A stretch of 64,000 nt of DNA from Janthinobacterium sp. 64. GTDB lineage: Bacteria > Pseudomonadota > Gammaproteobacteria > Burkholderiales > Burkholderiaceae_D. The stretch lies in contig NZ_PHUG01000001.1 in assembly GCF_002813325.1 (NCBI RefSeq), positions 4,960,001-5,024,000 of the forward strand, written 5' to 3'. The position numbers were made by a program, and so were the translations under genes. Of this stretch, positions 19,509 to 27,719 are shown one piece after another. Positions within the stretch are counted from its first letter, which is position 1, and every line of letters starts with the position of its first letter. The notes beneath the pieces were generated by a model, which had not been told where the DNA came from, did not search any database, and saw only the letters and a program-made list of their open reading frames with translations.

Positions 19509-19525
19509 ATACCAATTTTTGGTAT
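19509..19525 (-). promoter_or_regulatory. Inverted repeat upstream of the YqhA-like gene
   Basis: ATACCAA (19509-19515) and TTGGTAT (19519-19525) form a perfect 7-bp dyad with a 3-bp centre, 20 bp before the ATG. It is a candidate operator; there is no T-run that would make it a terminator. Confidence 0.4.
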
Positions 19526-19782
19526 GCCCGACATTTTACACTTGCTGCTGATCACTGCGCATGCCCTCGATCTGGATTCTTGGCCTTGATGAAACACAAA
19601 GCGACGCCAACTAATTGACTTGTTATCAGTTTTTCCATCCAGAATGCTGGGCGGCGTACGCTTGACGCCCGTCGCCGGTGGCGATTATGGTTAGAATGGA
19701 TCGAGGAAAACGCTGCATGTAAGGCGTCCGTAAGACAGCAGGAATATTGTATTAACAAACAATTACTACACTGGAGACTAGC

Positions 19783-21789
19783 ATGGCCGCTATAGAGAAC
19801 CAAGGGCAGGGCACTGAGCAGCAGGGACCGGAAGAGTCGCGCGTATTTGAACCGTCGGCAGCGTTTGCCGCACAGGCAACGATTTCCGGCATGGACGCCT
19901 ACCGCGCCATGGTGGCCGACGCCGAACGCGACTACGAAGGCTTCTGGGCCAAGCTGGCGCGCGAGAACCTGAGCTGGAAAAAGCCGTTTACCCGCACCCT
20001 GAACGAAGACAACGCCCCGTTCTACAAGTGGTTCGAAGACGGCCTGCTGAACGTGTCGTACAACTGTCTGGACCGCAACATCGAAAATGGACTGGGCGAC
20101 AAGACGGCCATCATTTTCGAAGCGGATGACGGCACCGTCACCAAGGCAACTTATACAGAGCTGCACGAAAAAGTCTGCAAGTTCGCCAATGGCCTGAAAG
20201 CCAAGGGCATCGCCAAGGGCGACCGCGTCATCATCTATATGTCGATGTCCGTCGAAGGCGTTGCCGCAATGCAAGCCTGCGCGCGCATCGGCGCCACGCA
20301 TTCCGTCGTGTTCGGCGGCTTCTCGGCGAAGTCCTTGCAGGAACGCATCATCGACGCCGGCGCCGTGGCCGTCATCACGGGCGACGAGCAATTGCGCGGC
20401 GGCAAGAAGCTGCCATTGAAATCCATCGTCGACGAAGCGCTGGCGCTGGGCGGCTGCGAGTGCGTGAAAAACGTCATCGTCTACAAACGCACGGGCAGCG
20501 ACTTGCCGATGGTGGCCGGTCGCGACACGTGGCTGCACGACCTGGTCGAAGGCCAGAGCGCGCAATGCGAGCCGGAATGGGTCGATGCCGAGCATCCACT
20601 GTTCATCTTGTACACCTCCGGTTCGACCGGCACGCCGAAGGGTGTGCAGCATTCGAGCGGCGGCTACCTGCTGTGGGCCGCGCTGACGATGAAGTGGAGT
20701 TTCGACATCAAGCCCGACGACGTGTTCTGGTGCACGGCCGACATCGGCTGGGTAACGGGCCACAGCTACATCGCGTATGGCCCGATGGCCGTGGGCGCCA
20801 CGCAAGTGGTATTCGAAGGCATCCCGACCTACCCGAACGCGGGCCGTTTCTGGGAAACCATCAAGAAGCACAACGTCAGCATCTTCTACACGGCGCCGAC
20901 GGCCATCCGTTCGCTGATCAAGGCGGCCGACGTGGACCCGAAAGTCCATCCAGGCAACTACGACCTGAGCAGCCTGCGTTTGCTGGGTACGGTTGGCGAG
21001 CCGATCAATCCGGAAGCGTGGATGTGGTACTACAAGCACATCGGCGGCGAGAAATGCCCGATTGTCGATACCTTCTGGCAAACGGAAACGGGCGGTCACA
21101 TGATCACCCCGTTGCCAGGCGCCACGCCGATGGTCCCCGGTTCCTGCACCCTGCCATTGCCTGGCATCATGGCCGCCATCGTCGACGAAGCGGGCCAGGA
21201 CGTGCCGAACGGCCAGGGCGGCATCCTGGTGGTGAAGCGTCCATGGCCATCGATGATCCGCACGATCTGGAACAACCCCGAGCGTTTCAAGTCCAGCTAC
21301 TTCCCGGAAGAACTGGGCGGCAAGATGTACCTGGCAGGCGACGGCGCCATCCGCAACAAGGAAACGGGCTACTTCACCATCACGGGCCGCATCGATGACG
21401 TCTTGAACGTGTCGGGCCACCGCATGGGCACGATGGAAATCGAATCGGCCCTGGTCGCCAACCCGCTGGTGGCCGAGGCGGCCGTGGTGGGCCGTCCGGA
21501 CGACACGACAGGCGAATCGATCTGCGCCTTCGTGGTGCTGAAGCAAGCGCGTCCGACGGGCGAGGAAGCGAAACGACTGGCGCTGGAGCTGCGCAACTGG
21601 GTCGGCAAGGAAATCGGCCCGATCGCCAAACCGAAGGAAATCCGTTTCGGCGACAACCTGCCAAAAACCCGCTCCGGCAAAATCATGCGCCGCCTGCTGC
21701 GCGTGCTGGCCAAGGGCGAGACGATCACGCAAGACGTGTCGACCCTGGAAAACCCGGCGATTCTGGATCAGCTGAAAGAAACGTCGTAA
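19783..21789 (+). CDS. acs: Acetyl-CoA synthetase (AMP-forming)
   Basis: Acs activates acetate to acetyl-CoA through acetyl-AMP. The 668-residue ANL-family enzyme has the phosphate-binding loop [26 protein letters not shown], the hinge region [20 protein letters not shown] and the C-terminal catalytic lysine in [13 protein letters not shown], the residue that Pat-type acetyltransferases modify. ATG 19783 follows CTGGAGAC. A possible promoter is TTGACG at 19662 with TATGGT at 19686 (18 bp). With aceA further downstream it supports growth on acetate through the glyoxylate shunt. Confidence 0.96.
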   Translation: MAAIENQGQGTEQQGPEESRVFEPSAAFAAQATISGMDAYRAMVADAERDYEGFWAKLARENLSWKKPFTRTLNEDNAPFYKWFEDGLLNVSYNCLDRNIENGLGDKTAIIFEADDGTVTKATYTELHEKVCKFANGLKAKGIAKGDRVIIYMSMSVEGVAAMQACARIGATHSVVFGGFSAKSLQERIIDAGAVAVITGDEQLRGGKKLPLKSIVDEALALGGCECVKNVIVYKRTGSDLPMVAGRDTWLHDLVEGQSAQCEPEWVDAEHPLFILYTSGSTGTPKGVQHSSGGYLLWAALTMKWSFDIKPDDVFWCTADIGWVTGHSYIAYGPMAVGATQVVFEGIPTYPNAGRFWETIKKHNVSIFYTAPTAIRSLIKAADVDPKVHPGNYDLSSLRLLGTVGEPINPEAWMWYYKHIGGEKCPIVDTFWQTETGGHMITPLPGATPMVPGSCTLPLPGIMAAIVDEAGQDVPNGQGGILVVKRPWPSMIRTIWNNPERFKSSYFPEELGGKMYLAGDGAIRNKETGYFTITGRIDDVLNVSGHRMGTMEIESALVANPLVAEAAVVGRPDDTTGESICAFVVLKQARPTGEEAKRLALELRNWVGKEIGPIAKPKEIRFGDNLPKTRSGKIMRRLLRVLAKGETITQDVSTLENPAILDQLKETS

Positions 21790-21797
21790 TAAGGTCA

Positions 21798-21855
21798 GTC
21801 CCTTCGGGATCGGCCTGCGCCCCACTGGGGCACAGGCCCCCGCCGGGCCTGACCC
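21798..21855 (+). terminator. Hairpin cluster after acs
   Basis: Several nested inverted repeats are present, including GCCTGCGCCCC paired with GGGGCACAGGC around a 3-nt loop (one mismatch), and an outer GGTCAG / CTGACC pair. No T-run follows, so it may be a Rho-type or structural end rather than an intrinsic terminator. Confidence 0.4.
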
Positions 21856-22002
21856 CAGCAGTTACTGGGCTGGGTGTTTCAAACTTTTACCCCAGGGTAA
21901 ATAACTTTGGCAGTCTGTAGAATCTTTGCTATAATCTGCGGCTTCGCGACAAGCGATATGCAGTACACAATGTGAGCAAGCAAGACGCGCGCATTGCCTT
22001 CA

Positions 22003-22093
22003 GGAGAGATGGCTGAGCGGCTGAAGGCGCACGCCTGGAAAGCGTGTATAGGGTAATACTCTATCGGGGGTTCGAATCCCCCTCTCTCCGCCA
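22003..22093 (+). tRNA. tRNA-Ser (anticodon GGA)
   Basis: A class II tRNA with acceptor stem GGAGAGA / TCTCTCC, a long variable arm (GTATAGGGTAATACTC region) and anticodon GGA in the loop CTGGAAA. The T-arm is GGGGGTTCGAATCCCCC and CCA is encoded at 22091-22093. Its 3' part contains the 16-bp sequence repeated at 36550, so it is the attachment site of the genomic island that follows. Confidence 0.95.
22071..22086 (+). repeat. attL: 16-bp direct repeat in the tRNA-Ser 3' end
   Basis: TTCGAATCCCCCTCTC lies in the T-arm and acceptor stem of tRNA-Ser and is repeated exactly at 36550-36565. The integrase gene lies 225 bp further in, as expected for tRNA-targeting islands. Confidence 0.8.
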
Positions 22094-22135
22094 AAGATAC
22101 AAATTGGCCAGTTCAAGGAAGTCCAAGAACGTCCA

Positions 22136-22172
22136 CAAAAAACCGTTTTAGCCCGTGCTAAAGCGGTTTTTT
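22136..22172 (+). terminator. Intrinsic terminator after tRNA-Ser
   Basis: AAAACCGTTTTAGC pairs with GCTAAAGCGGTTTT (one mismatch) around a short loop, followed by seven T. Confidence 0.85.
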
Positions 22173-22310
22173 TGTATTCTGGCGTCCAGTACTGTCCAGC
22201 TGCAGCCAAATTTTTTGGGTGTTTGTTTGGGATCAATACCTAGTTCACACTGGGGACCATTCCCTGGTTAGTCGCCTATAGTGGTTTCTGACGCTTACGC
22301 AGAGGAGACC

Positions 22311-23603
22311 ATGATGCCCAAGCTCATCCCACCCCTTACCGAACTCCAGGTCAAGAACGCCAAGCCCCGGCCCAAGCCGTACAAGATGTTCGACGGTGGC
22401 GGCCTGTACGTTGAAGTGATGCCCAGCGGATCGCGGATCTGGCGCTGGAGATTCCGTCATGCAGACGGCAAGGAAAACGCGCTGACGTTTGGCCCGTATC
22501 CGGAAATTTCAATGCAGGATGCGCGAGAAAAGCGCCTGGAGGCACGCCGCTTGCAGCTGCAGGGGATCGACCCTGCCAAGCATCGCGATGACGCCAAGCG
22601 GCTCGCCGCCGAAAAGGCCGCCAATACCTTCGAGAAGGTGGCACGCGAGTGGTACGCAAACAAGGTGCCAACCTGGAGCGAGCGCACTTCCAAGAACATG
22701 CTGCAGCGCCTGGAGGCCGATATCTTTCCAAAGATTGGCAGCAGGCCAATCGCGGAAATCAAGCACCGCGAACTGATTGTCATGCTGCGCAAGATCGAGG
22801 AGCGCGGCGCCACCGAGATCGCGCATCGCCTGAAGGCCGTCTGCTCGCAGATATTCAGCTACGCTATCCAATGCGGGCTGGCCGACCGCAACCTGATGGC
22901 GGACATGAAGGACGTCCTCAAGACCAAGCGCGCGTCGCATTACGCCGCCATCAGTGCTGATGAATTGCCGACTTTCCTGGACGTACTGTCGCGCAACGAG
23001 GCGCGCATGTTCGAGCCGACGCGCATCGCGCTGCGCCTGATGCTGCTGATTTTCGTTCGCACCAGCGAACTGATAGAAACGCCATGGAGCGAAGTTGATA
23101 TTGAGAACGGCGAGTGGATTATTCCCTGGCAGCGCATGAAACGCGGCAAGCTGACCGTCAATCCCGACATGACCAATCACCATGTCTGCCTTTCGCGCCA
23201 GGCGCTGGCCTTGCTGCGCCAGCTGCATACCATTACGGGCCATGGTATTTATCTGTTTCCAAACCAGCGCGACCACGACAAGCCTCTGAGCAACAACACG
23301 CTGCTGGTGGCGCTGGCCCGCATGGGGTACAAGGGCCGCATGACCGGCCACGGCTTTCGCGCGCTGGCCATGAGCACCATCAAGGAGCGCCTGGGCTACC
23401 GCCATGAAGTGGTGGACCGCCAGCTGGCGCACGCGCCGAAGGACAAGGTCGCCAGCGCCTACGACCGCGCCCAATTCCTGACGGAGCGCCGCAAGATGAT
23501 GCAGGAGTGGGCCGACTACCTGGAAGCCGTGGAGCGCGGCGATACGCCGCAGCCGGGCCATCATGGATCGCTGGAACTGGTGTGGCCAGTGCCGCATCGT
23601 TAA
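22311..23603 (+). CDS. P4-type tyrosine integrase
   Basis: This site-specific recombinase is expected to insert and excise the island at tRNA-Ser. The 430-residue protein has the N-terminal Arm DNA-binding domain (DUF4102-like: LTELQVKNAKPRPKPYKMFDGGGLYVEVMPSGSRIWRWRFRHADGK), a core-binding domain at about 95-200 and the catalytic domain. Active-site residues are Arg250 (VRTSEL), His347 and Arg350 (HGFRALAM), His374 (QLAHAPKD) and Tyr384 (SAYDRAQF), so it looks functional. ATG 22311 is set by AGAGGAGACC just upstream. The next gene repeats its Arm domain. Confidence 0.94.
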   Translation: MMPKLIPPLTELQVKNAKPRPKPYKMFDGGGLYVEVMPSGSRIWRWRFRHADGKENALTFGPYPEISMQDAREKRLEARRLQLQGIDPAKHRDDAKRLAAEKAANTFEKVAREWYANKVPTWSERTSKNMLQRLEADIFPKIGSRPIAEIKHRELIVMLRKIEERGATEIAHRLKAVCSQIFSYAIQCGLADRNLMADMKDVLKTKRASHYAAISADELPTFLDVLSRNEARMFEPTRIALRLMLLIFVRTSELIETPWSEVDIENGEWIIPWQRMKRGKLTVNPDMTNHHVCLSRQALALLRQLHTITGHGIYLFPNQRDHDKPLSNNTLLVALARMGYKGRMTGHGFRALAMSTIKERLGYRHEVVDRQLAHAPKDKVASAYDRAQFLTERRKMMQEWADYLEAVERGDTPQPGHHGSLELVWPVPHR

Positions 23604-23614
23604 TGGAGGCTGAT

Positions 23615-24238
23615 ATGGCAAAACTTATTGCACCTCTTACAGAACAACAAGTTGCCCAAGCTGAGCCTCGAAGCAAATCTCACAAGTTGTTCGATGGCTT
23701 AGGGCTGTATGTTGAAGTCATGCCAACTGGAACAAAGGTATGGCGGATGAAATTTCGTCAGCTAGATAGGAAGGAACAGACGTTGACCTTCGGCCACTAC
23801 CCGGAAGTGTCGCTGGATCTTGCGCGGAGCCGCCGTGTAGTTGCTCGCAAGATGCTTGATGAGGGAAAGGACCCGCGCCCAGAGTTCAAGGCCGCGCAGA
23901 CGCGCCCGTCAAAGCGGCTTCGGCAAAATCGACCGTTGCCTCCTGCCATAAATGCTAGAAACGTGGAGCGCTGCGCAACCCACATCGGTACGCAGGCGGT
24001 GGAGTGGATGTGGGCGCTGGTCTTTCCTGCACTGAGCCGCGTTTCCGCCGATGAAAGAATGCGAAGCGACATGTTGGCAATGCTGGAGAACGTCCAGAAA
24101 GAGCGCGCCGCCGAGGTAATTGATGTGCTGTATGACTACTGCGCCGACATAATCTTCGGCTGCCTTGAATTGGGCATGGATGAAGGTGACTTGATCGAGG
24201 CCATGAGAGATGCCAGGGTGATGCAGCGGCGCAGGTGA
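23615..24238 (+). CDS. Protein with integrase-type Arm domain and unrelated C-terminal part
   Basis: The first 85 or so residues of this 207-residue protein (LIAPLTEQQVAQAEPRSKSHKLFDGLGLYVEVMPTGTKVWRMKFRQLDRKEQTLTFGHYPEVSLDLAR) match the integrase's Arm DNA-binding domain, but there is no catalytic domain. A basic linker follows, then a helical C-terminal domain (VEWMWALVFPALSRVSADERMRSDMLAMLENVQKERAAEVIDVLYDYCADIIFG). ATG 23615 has GGAGG 5 nt upstream, 11 bp after the integrase stop, so the two are probably co-transcribed. It could bind the attachment-site arms and modulate integration; this is inference. Confidence 0.75.
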   Translation: MAKLIAPLTEQQVAQAEPRSKSHKLFDGLGLYVEVMPTGTKVWRMKFRQLDRKEQTLTFGHYPEVSLDLARSRRVVARKMLDEGKDPRPEFKAAQTRPSKRLRQNRPLPPAINARNVERCATHIGTQAVEWMWALVFPALSRVSADERMRSDMLAMLENVQKERAAEVIDVLYDYCADIIFGCLELGMDEGDLIEAMRDARVMQRRR

Positions 24239-24560
24239 GCGTGCGTTTAATGCTTAATATTAATAGTACTTGAGCAAATACTTGTGTTAGTGTTTGACGC
24301 ATGTGTGCCTGCTTGGCAGGCACTAGTTTTTATCACGGAAATTTCTCTTGTCAGAGTCGGTAATTATTCAAGCTTTGATGACAATCGCTACTTTTCGTTT
24401 CTGGCGTACTAATGCTGGAAACAGCCGTAATGGCCCTTCACGCTAACGTGATAATGTGCGTTTTTTTCGCATTGGACAAGTCGTTGTATTCTGGGATCGT
24501 CATATTGCAGTAGTATTTTTTGATAACTATAGTTTTCCTACTATCAGAAGGAGCCTCTTG
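24239..24560. other. 322-bp intergenic stretch before the AT-rich gene
   Basis: An inverted repeat TGTGCCTGC / GCAGGCAC-like near 24302-24322 could be a terminator for the integrase unit. The rest is AT-rich and probably holds the promoter of the gene at 24561. I see no gene. Confidence 0.4.
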
Positions 24561-25838
24561 TTGAAGATGCTTAGCGAACTTACCGATATACCGCCAGTAC
24601 TGCAGTTGCTAGTAAATGAGGTGTCTCAATGCGAAAGATGGAGCGATGCAAGGAAGCGCATCAAGAATATTCTACCAGAACTAAAATTGCAAGCCCGATC
24701 TTTTGAATTTCCAAATTCCAATGATGCGATTAAGGCAAGGGATCCTGGGAAGCTGGATATACATTTGCACGGTGCTCTCGATATTATTAGTGGGGATGGG
24801 TGCTCAGCATTTTCTTGTCGTATTTTGGCGGCGGATAGAATTGCACGAAGCGTGGGGTTGATAGCCGATAGGATTTGGCTAACAGATACAATATCATATA
24901 GGTTAGTAGATTTTGGTCGAGCAACTAATGAAAAAATTGATGGATTAATTGAAGATGCAAAAGTACTTTCTAGATTGGCTCCGTTAATAAATGCTGGATT
25001 GGTGAAATTTAGATCGCCGTTCTTTGCGATATGTGACTGTTGTTCGGATAAGTTGATCGGGGATATATCATCACTTTCTAAAATTTTATCGAAGAAATTC
25101 AAATCAGATTATAAATTGGAGCCTTGCGAAAAAGGCGGATATATTGCTCACACTGGAAAATGCTTCGAGCCACCACTGATATTGACAAATCCATATGCGG
25201 AAGAGCTGCCGAGACTACGTGATTTTCTTGAGCCTCATATAGAGCAAGAGTTACGATCTATTCTCTATGTCGCTCGCGAAGCATCATTGACAGGTGGTTC
25301 GATCGTCTCTAATTCCCGCCTCGGATTAGCCGGTTTACTGGAGCAAGACGGTCGTCTATTGAGTAGAAGGTCAATGCTACTCTTAGAACGAGAGCGTGAA
25401 ATTAATGTTCCTTGGGTGAGCGAATTGAGCCCTGAGCAAATTGTGCAACTTCGCGAAGAGGCCGCAATTGCACTGCCAGCATTTAGGTCCCAACTCACTA
25501 GAATTTTTTCTGCAGACGCAAGTAATGAAGCACTGACTTCCGCCTTGGTATCATTGGAATCCCTAAGAGATCAAGCGGAAGAAGTAAGGGCTGAATTGAA
25601 TGCAAAGAAAAAGCATTCCTCAAAGTATTGGAAAGTTACCTATGGTGTTCTTGGGCTCGGGCTGTCCGCTTATGGTGTTTCTACGGATAATGTTGCTGCC
25701 AGTATAGGTGGCCTTCTTCCTTTAATTCAGATGCTTATCAACCATCAAACTGGTTATGATTCTGAATTGACAAAAATAACATCGCGTCCTAGCTATGTGT
25801 TATTGAAAGCTCAGGATATATTGGCCCACGCGCACTAA
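24561..25838 (+). CDS. Unknown AT-rich island gene with hydrophobic C-terminus
   Basis: The product of about 425 residues is not a family I can name. It contains DIHLHGALDIISGDGCSAFSCRILAADRIARSVGLIADRIWLTDTISYRL, a central CDCCSDKLIGD cysteine cluster and a long helical part ending in a short coiled coil (LESLRDQAEEVRAELNAKKKHSS). Two hydrophobic stretches follow (VTYGVLGLGLSAYGV and AASIGGLLPLIQMLI), possibly membrane-associated. GC content is visibly lower than the chromosome, indicating transfer. TTG 24561 is chosen because AAGGAG lies 7 nt upstream; ATG 24567 is the alternative. Its island position makes a defense role possible but unproven. Confidence 0.75.
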   Translation: MKMLSELTDIPPVLQLLVNEVSQCERWSDARKRIKNILPELKLQARSFEFPNSNDAIKARDPGKLDIHLHGALDIISGDGCSAFSCRILAADRIARSVGLIADRIWLTDTISYRLVDFGRATNEKIDGLIEDAKVLSRLAPLINAGLVKFRSPFFAICDCCSDKLIGDISSLSKILSKKFKSDYKLEPCEKGGYIAHTGKCFEPPLILTNPYAEELPRLRDFLEPHIEQELRSILYVAREASLTGGSIVSNSRLGLAGLLEQDGRLLSRRSMLLLEREREINVPWVSELSPEQIVQLREEAAIALPAFRSQLTRIFSADASNEALTSALVSLESLRDQAEEVRAELNAKKKHSSKYWKVTYGVLGLGLSAYGVSTDNVAASIGGLLPLIQMLINHQTGYDSELTKITSRPSYVLLKAQDILAHAH

Positions 25839-26134
25839 AGATTTTATCCGGATTGAGTTGTTTTTAATTTTATTAGAAGTGATATTTGTAATGGATTATT
25901 GTTTTGTTTATTGGTCTTTTTTTTGCTTCATTGTTTTCTTTGTTTTATGGAAATAATTTCATAGTAGTTTACCATGTCGATTTTCGAATTAATGGGTGCT
26001 CTAATTTTTTTGAAAATTTTCCGAATCCTTGAGGGGTAAAGGATTGTGCTTTTTACTGTAATTTTTTTAAGGAAATAGAAATAGAATTTTTAAATATTCT
26101 TTAAAAAACTATTGAATCCGCTTTTTTGTTAATT

Positions 26135-26440
26135 CTATTTATCATTCGTGTGATTAATGTATGGGGAATTATTGATTATCGAGGATGCAGCGGTTGTAGT
26201 CGGTCTGCTTGCCTCGATGCATGCTTGCATCCACCGCAGCACTTCGCTTCTGAGCCAGGCAGACGAGCGGCCCTGCAGCTTCACGGGGGCAGGGAAGGTA
26301 CCTTCCCTGATGCCCGCATAAACGCTGCTGCGCGACTTGCCGCAGGTTGCCAGCACCTCGCCCAGGCGGATGAAGCGCTCTTCACCCATGCGAGGTTCCA
26401 CGCGGCGCTCTTTCAGGTATTCGGCTGTCGCTGGTTTCAT
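26135..26440 (-). CDS. AlpA-family regulator / excisionase-like protein
   Basis: The 101-residue protein contains ERFIRLGEVLATCGKSRSSVYAGIREGTFPAPVKLQGRSSAWLRSEVLRWMQACIEASR. This is the winged-helix pattern of AlpA/MerR-like prophage regulators, which activate integrase genes or act as excisionases on P4-type islands. AAGGGGGA upstream of ATG 26440 is a strong ribosome binding site. The C-terminal tail (PTTTAASSIINNSPYINHTNDK) runs into very AT-rich DNA. It converges with the AT-rich gene across a 296-bp gap that holds no gene. Confidence 0.88.
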   Translation of the reverse strand: MKPATAEYLKERRVEPRMGEERFIRLGEVLATCGKSRSSVYAGIREGTFPAPVKLQGRSSAWLRSEVLRWMQACIEASRPTTTAASSIINNSPYINHTNDK

Positions 26441-27275
26441 GGCGTCCCCCTTCGTGAATCAAAAATGCCAGCGGCAGCACCGGGGCGAATGGCATATGTG
26501 GCAGGCCTTGCCCTGTCACCGATTCGTCCTTCGTGGAAACGCGCTCGCAATCATTATTCCGAAAACACGTGTCCAGTATCGAATGCTGGAATCACTGGTG
26601 CAACAAGAATCGGTCTGCCATGCCACTTGGATCAAGCCTGTCGCGCACTTTGTGTGAGATCAAGGCTGGACACAGGGGCGGCTTCGTGGAAGCTTTAGCA
26701 GCTAAAAATTGGGCAATCGACAGCGCATTCTTCATGCGATAGATGCATTGGCGCAGCCCCGATTTCATTGGTCCTGTTGCTGTATCGCCGCCACATGTGC
26801 ATGCGACTGCTGGCATCTCACGCCATCAATACCTATCAGCAATTGTTTTGACCGCCTCCAGGGGGGAGCTCTTTCTGTCCACGCGGAAAGGCGCAGCCAT
26901 CGGAGGAGAAGCGCGCTATTGCCGTGTAGAACTCGTAAAGCAGACTATGAAAATTTGTTGCTGACATTGATCAAGGTCGGCCCAGATGCATGTCAAATGT
27001 TCCCACTTGGACGCTGCCAATTGCCGCTGATCAACCGTGCTACTTTCGGCATACATTCCTGCTAAATCTGCTCTCGTACCTGCAAAAAAATGGTTCGACC
27101 GAGGTATTACCCGGTGATTTAAGGGTTTCAGTCGCTGCACAGGGCGGAACTACCGTGCTAGTTTCGGCATACATTCCTGCTAAATTTGCTTTCGTATCTG
27201 TAAAAAAATGGTTTGGTCGAAGTTGTGTCCGACGATTTTTGTGGTTTAGTCGCTGCGCGAAGCGGGGCAGGATAG
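26441..27275. other. 835-bp region without a recognisable gene, upstream of the giant gene
   Basis: Short ORFs occur on both strands (for example 26743-26964), but none has a good ribosome binding site or a recognisable product. The last third holds the two tandem repeats listed separately. It may contain decayed mobile DNA, the promoter of the giant gene, or an unannotated RNA. Confidence 0.4.
27034..27270 (+). repeat. Two tandem copies of a ~118-bp repeat
   Basis: Copy 1 starts at 27034 and copy 2 at 27152. They share long identical runs such as TTTCGGCATACATTCCTGCT, then near-identical GCTCTCGTACCTGCAAAAAAATGG / GCTTTCGTATCTGTAAAAAAATGG type segments and AGTCGCTGC near the end. Reading frames are not preserved between copies, so the repeat is not coding. 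It lies about 450-690 bp upstream of the giant gene start. Confidence 0.7.
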
Positions 27276-27277
27276 GT

Positions 27278-27308
27278 GAAGTTAGCTAACCTGCGGTTAG
27301 CTAACTTC
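27278..27308 (+). repeat. Perfect 13-bp inverted repeat at the integrase-remnant border
   Basis: GAAGTTAGCTAAC and GTTAGCTAACTTC are separated by CTGCG. It marks the start of the integrase fragment and may be a remnant recombination site or a transcriptional hairpin. Confidence 0.6.
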
Positions 27309-27518
27309 CCACCTGCTTATTCGCACTTCGTGCTCAACGGTCATACGCGCCCGTCCTTGCAGCTGCAGGCAGCGTTTGGTTTGCGGCGCGAGGAAAGCAT
27401 CAAGATCAAGCCGGGGTGGGTCGATGGCGGGAACATCCTGCGGCTGCAGGATAGCTGGACCAAGGGCGGCAAATACCGGGAAGTGCCGATTGCCACCATG
27501 CAGCAGCGCGCCGTGCTC
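27309..27518 (+). pseudogene. Fragment of a second tyrosine recombinase (Integrase_1-like)
   Basis: About 70 residues (LQLQAAFGLRREESIKIKPGWVDGGNILRLQDSWTKGGKYREVPI) match the start of the catalytic domain of Integrase_1-type recombinases, including the first catalytic Arg in LRREE. The N-terminus and the HxxR...Y part are missing. Homology stops near QQRAVL at 27518. The fragment is in frame with the giant gene by chance, which makes that ORF look longer than it is. Confidence 0.75.
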
Positions 27519-27719
27519 TGGTTGAATCCAATTGTTACTGCCCCCCACTCTCATAAGTCGCAGCCAAGTGCAACCACTCAGCTAGTGAGATTTTGCGTAC
27601 TTTCCAGATCGGCAACATGTTATGCTCTATGGCTAATGGCCGACTTTTGCCATGCCGGACGCTCAGGGATTTTTGAGGCCTCCCATCTCAAAACAAGCTC
27701 GAAAAAATCTAGGAAATAC

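Noticed and set aside
26990..27289. A 99-residue ORF across the tandem repeat upstream of the giant gene
   Set aside because: The two repeat copies fall in different reading frames, so the ORF is incidental and the repeat is non-coding.
27276..27719. Start of the giant gene at 27276, giving 2,698 residues
   Set aside because: The first part encodes an unrelated integrase fragment. GTG 27720 has a Shine-Dalgarno and sits just before the conserved-looking DRYDISDLLTKAPLEEVVRRLGI segment.
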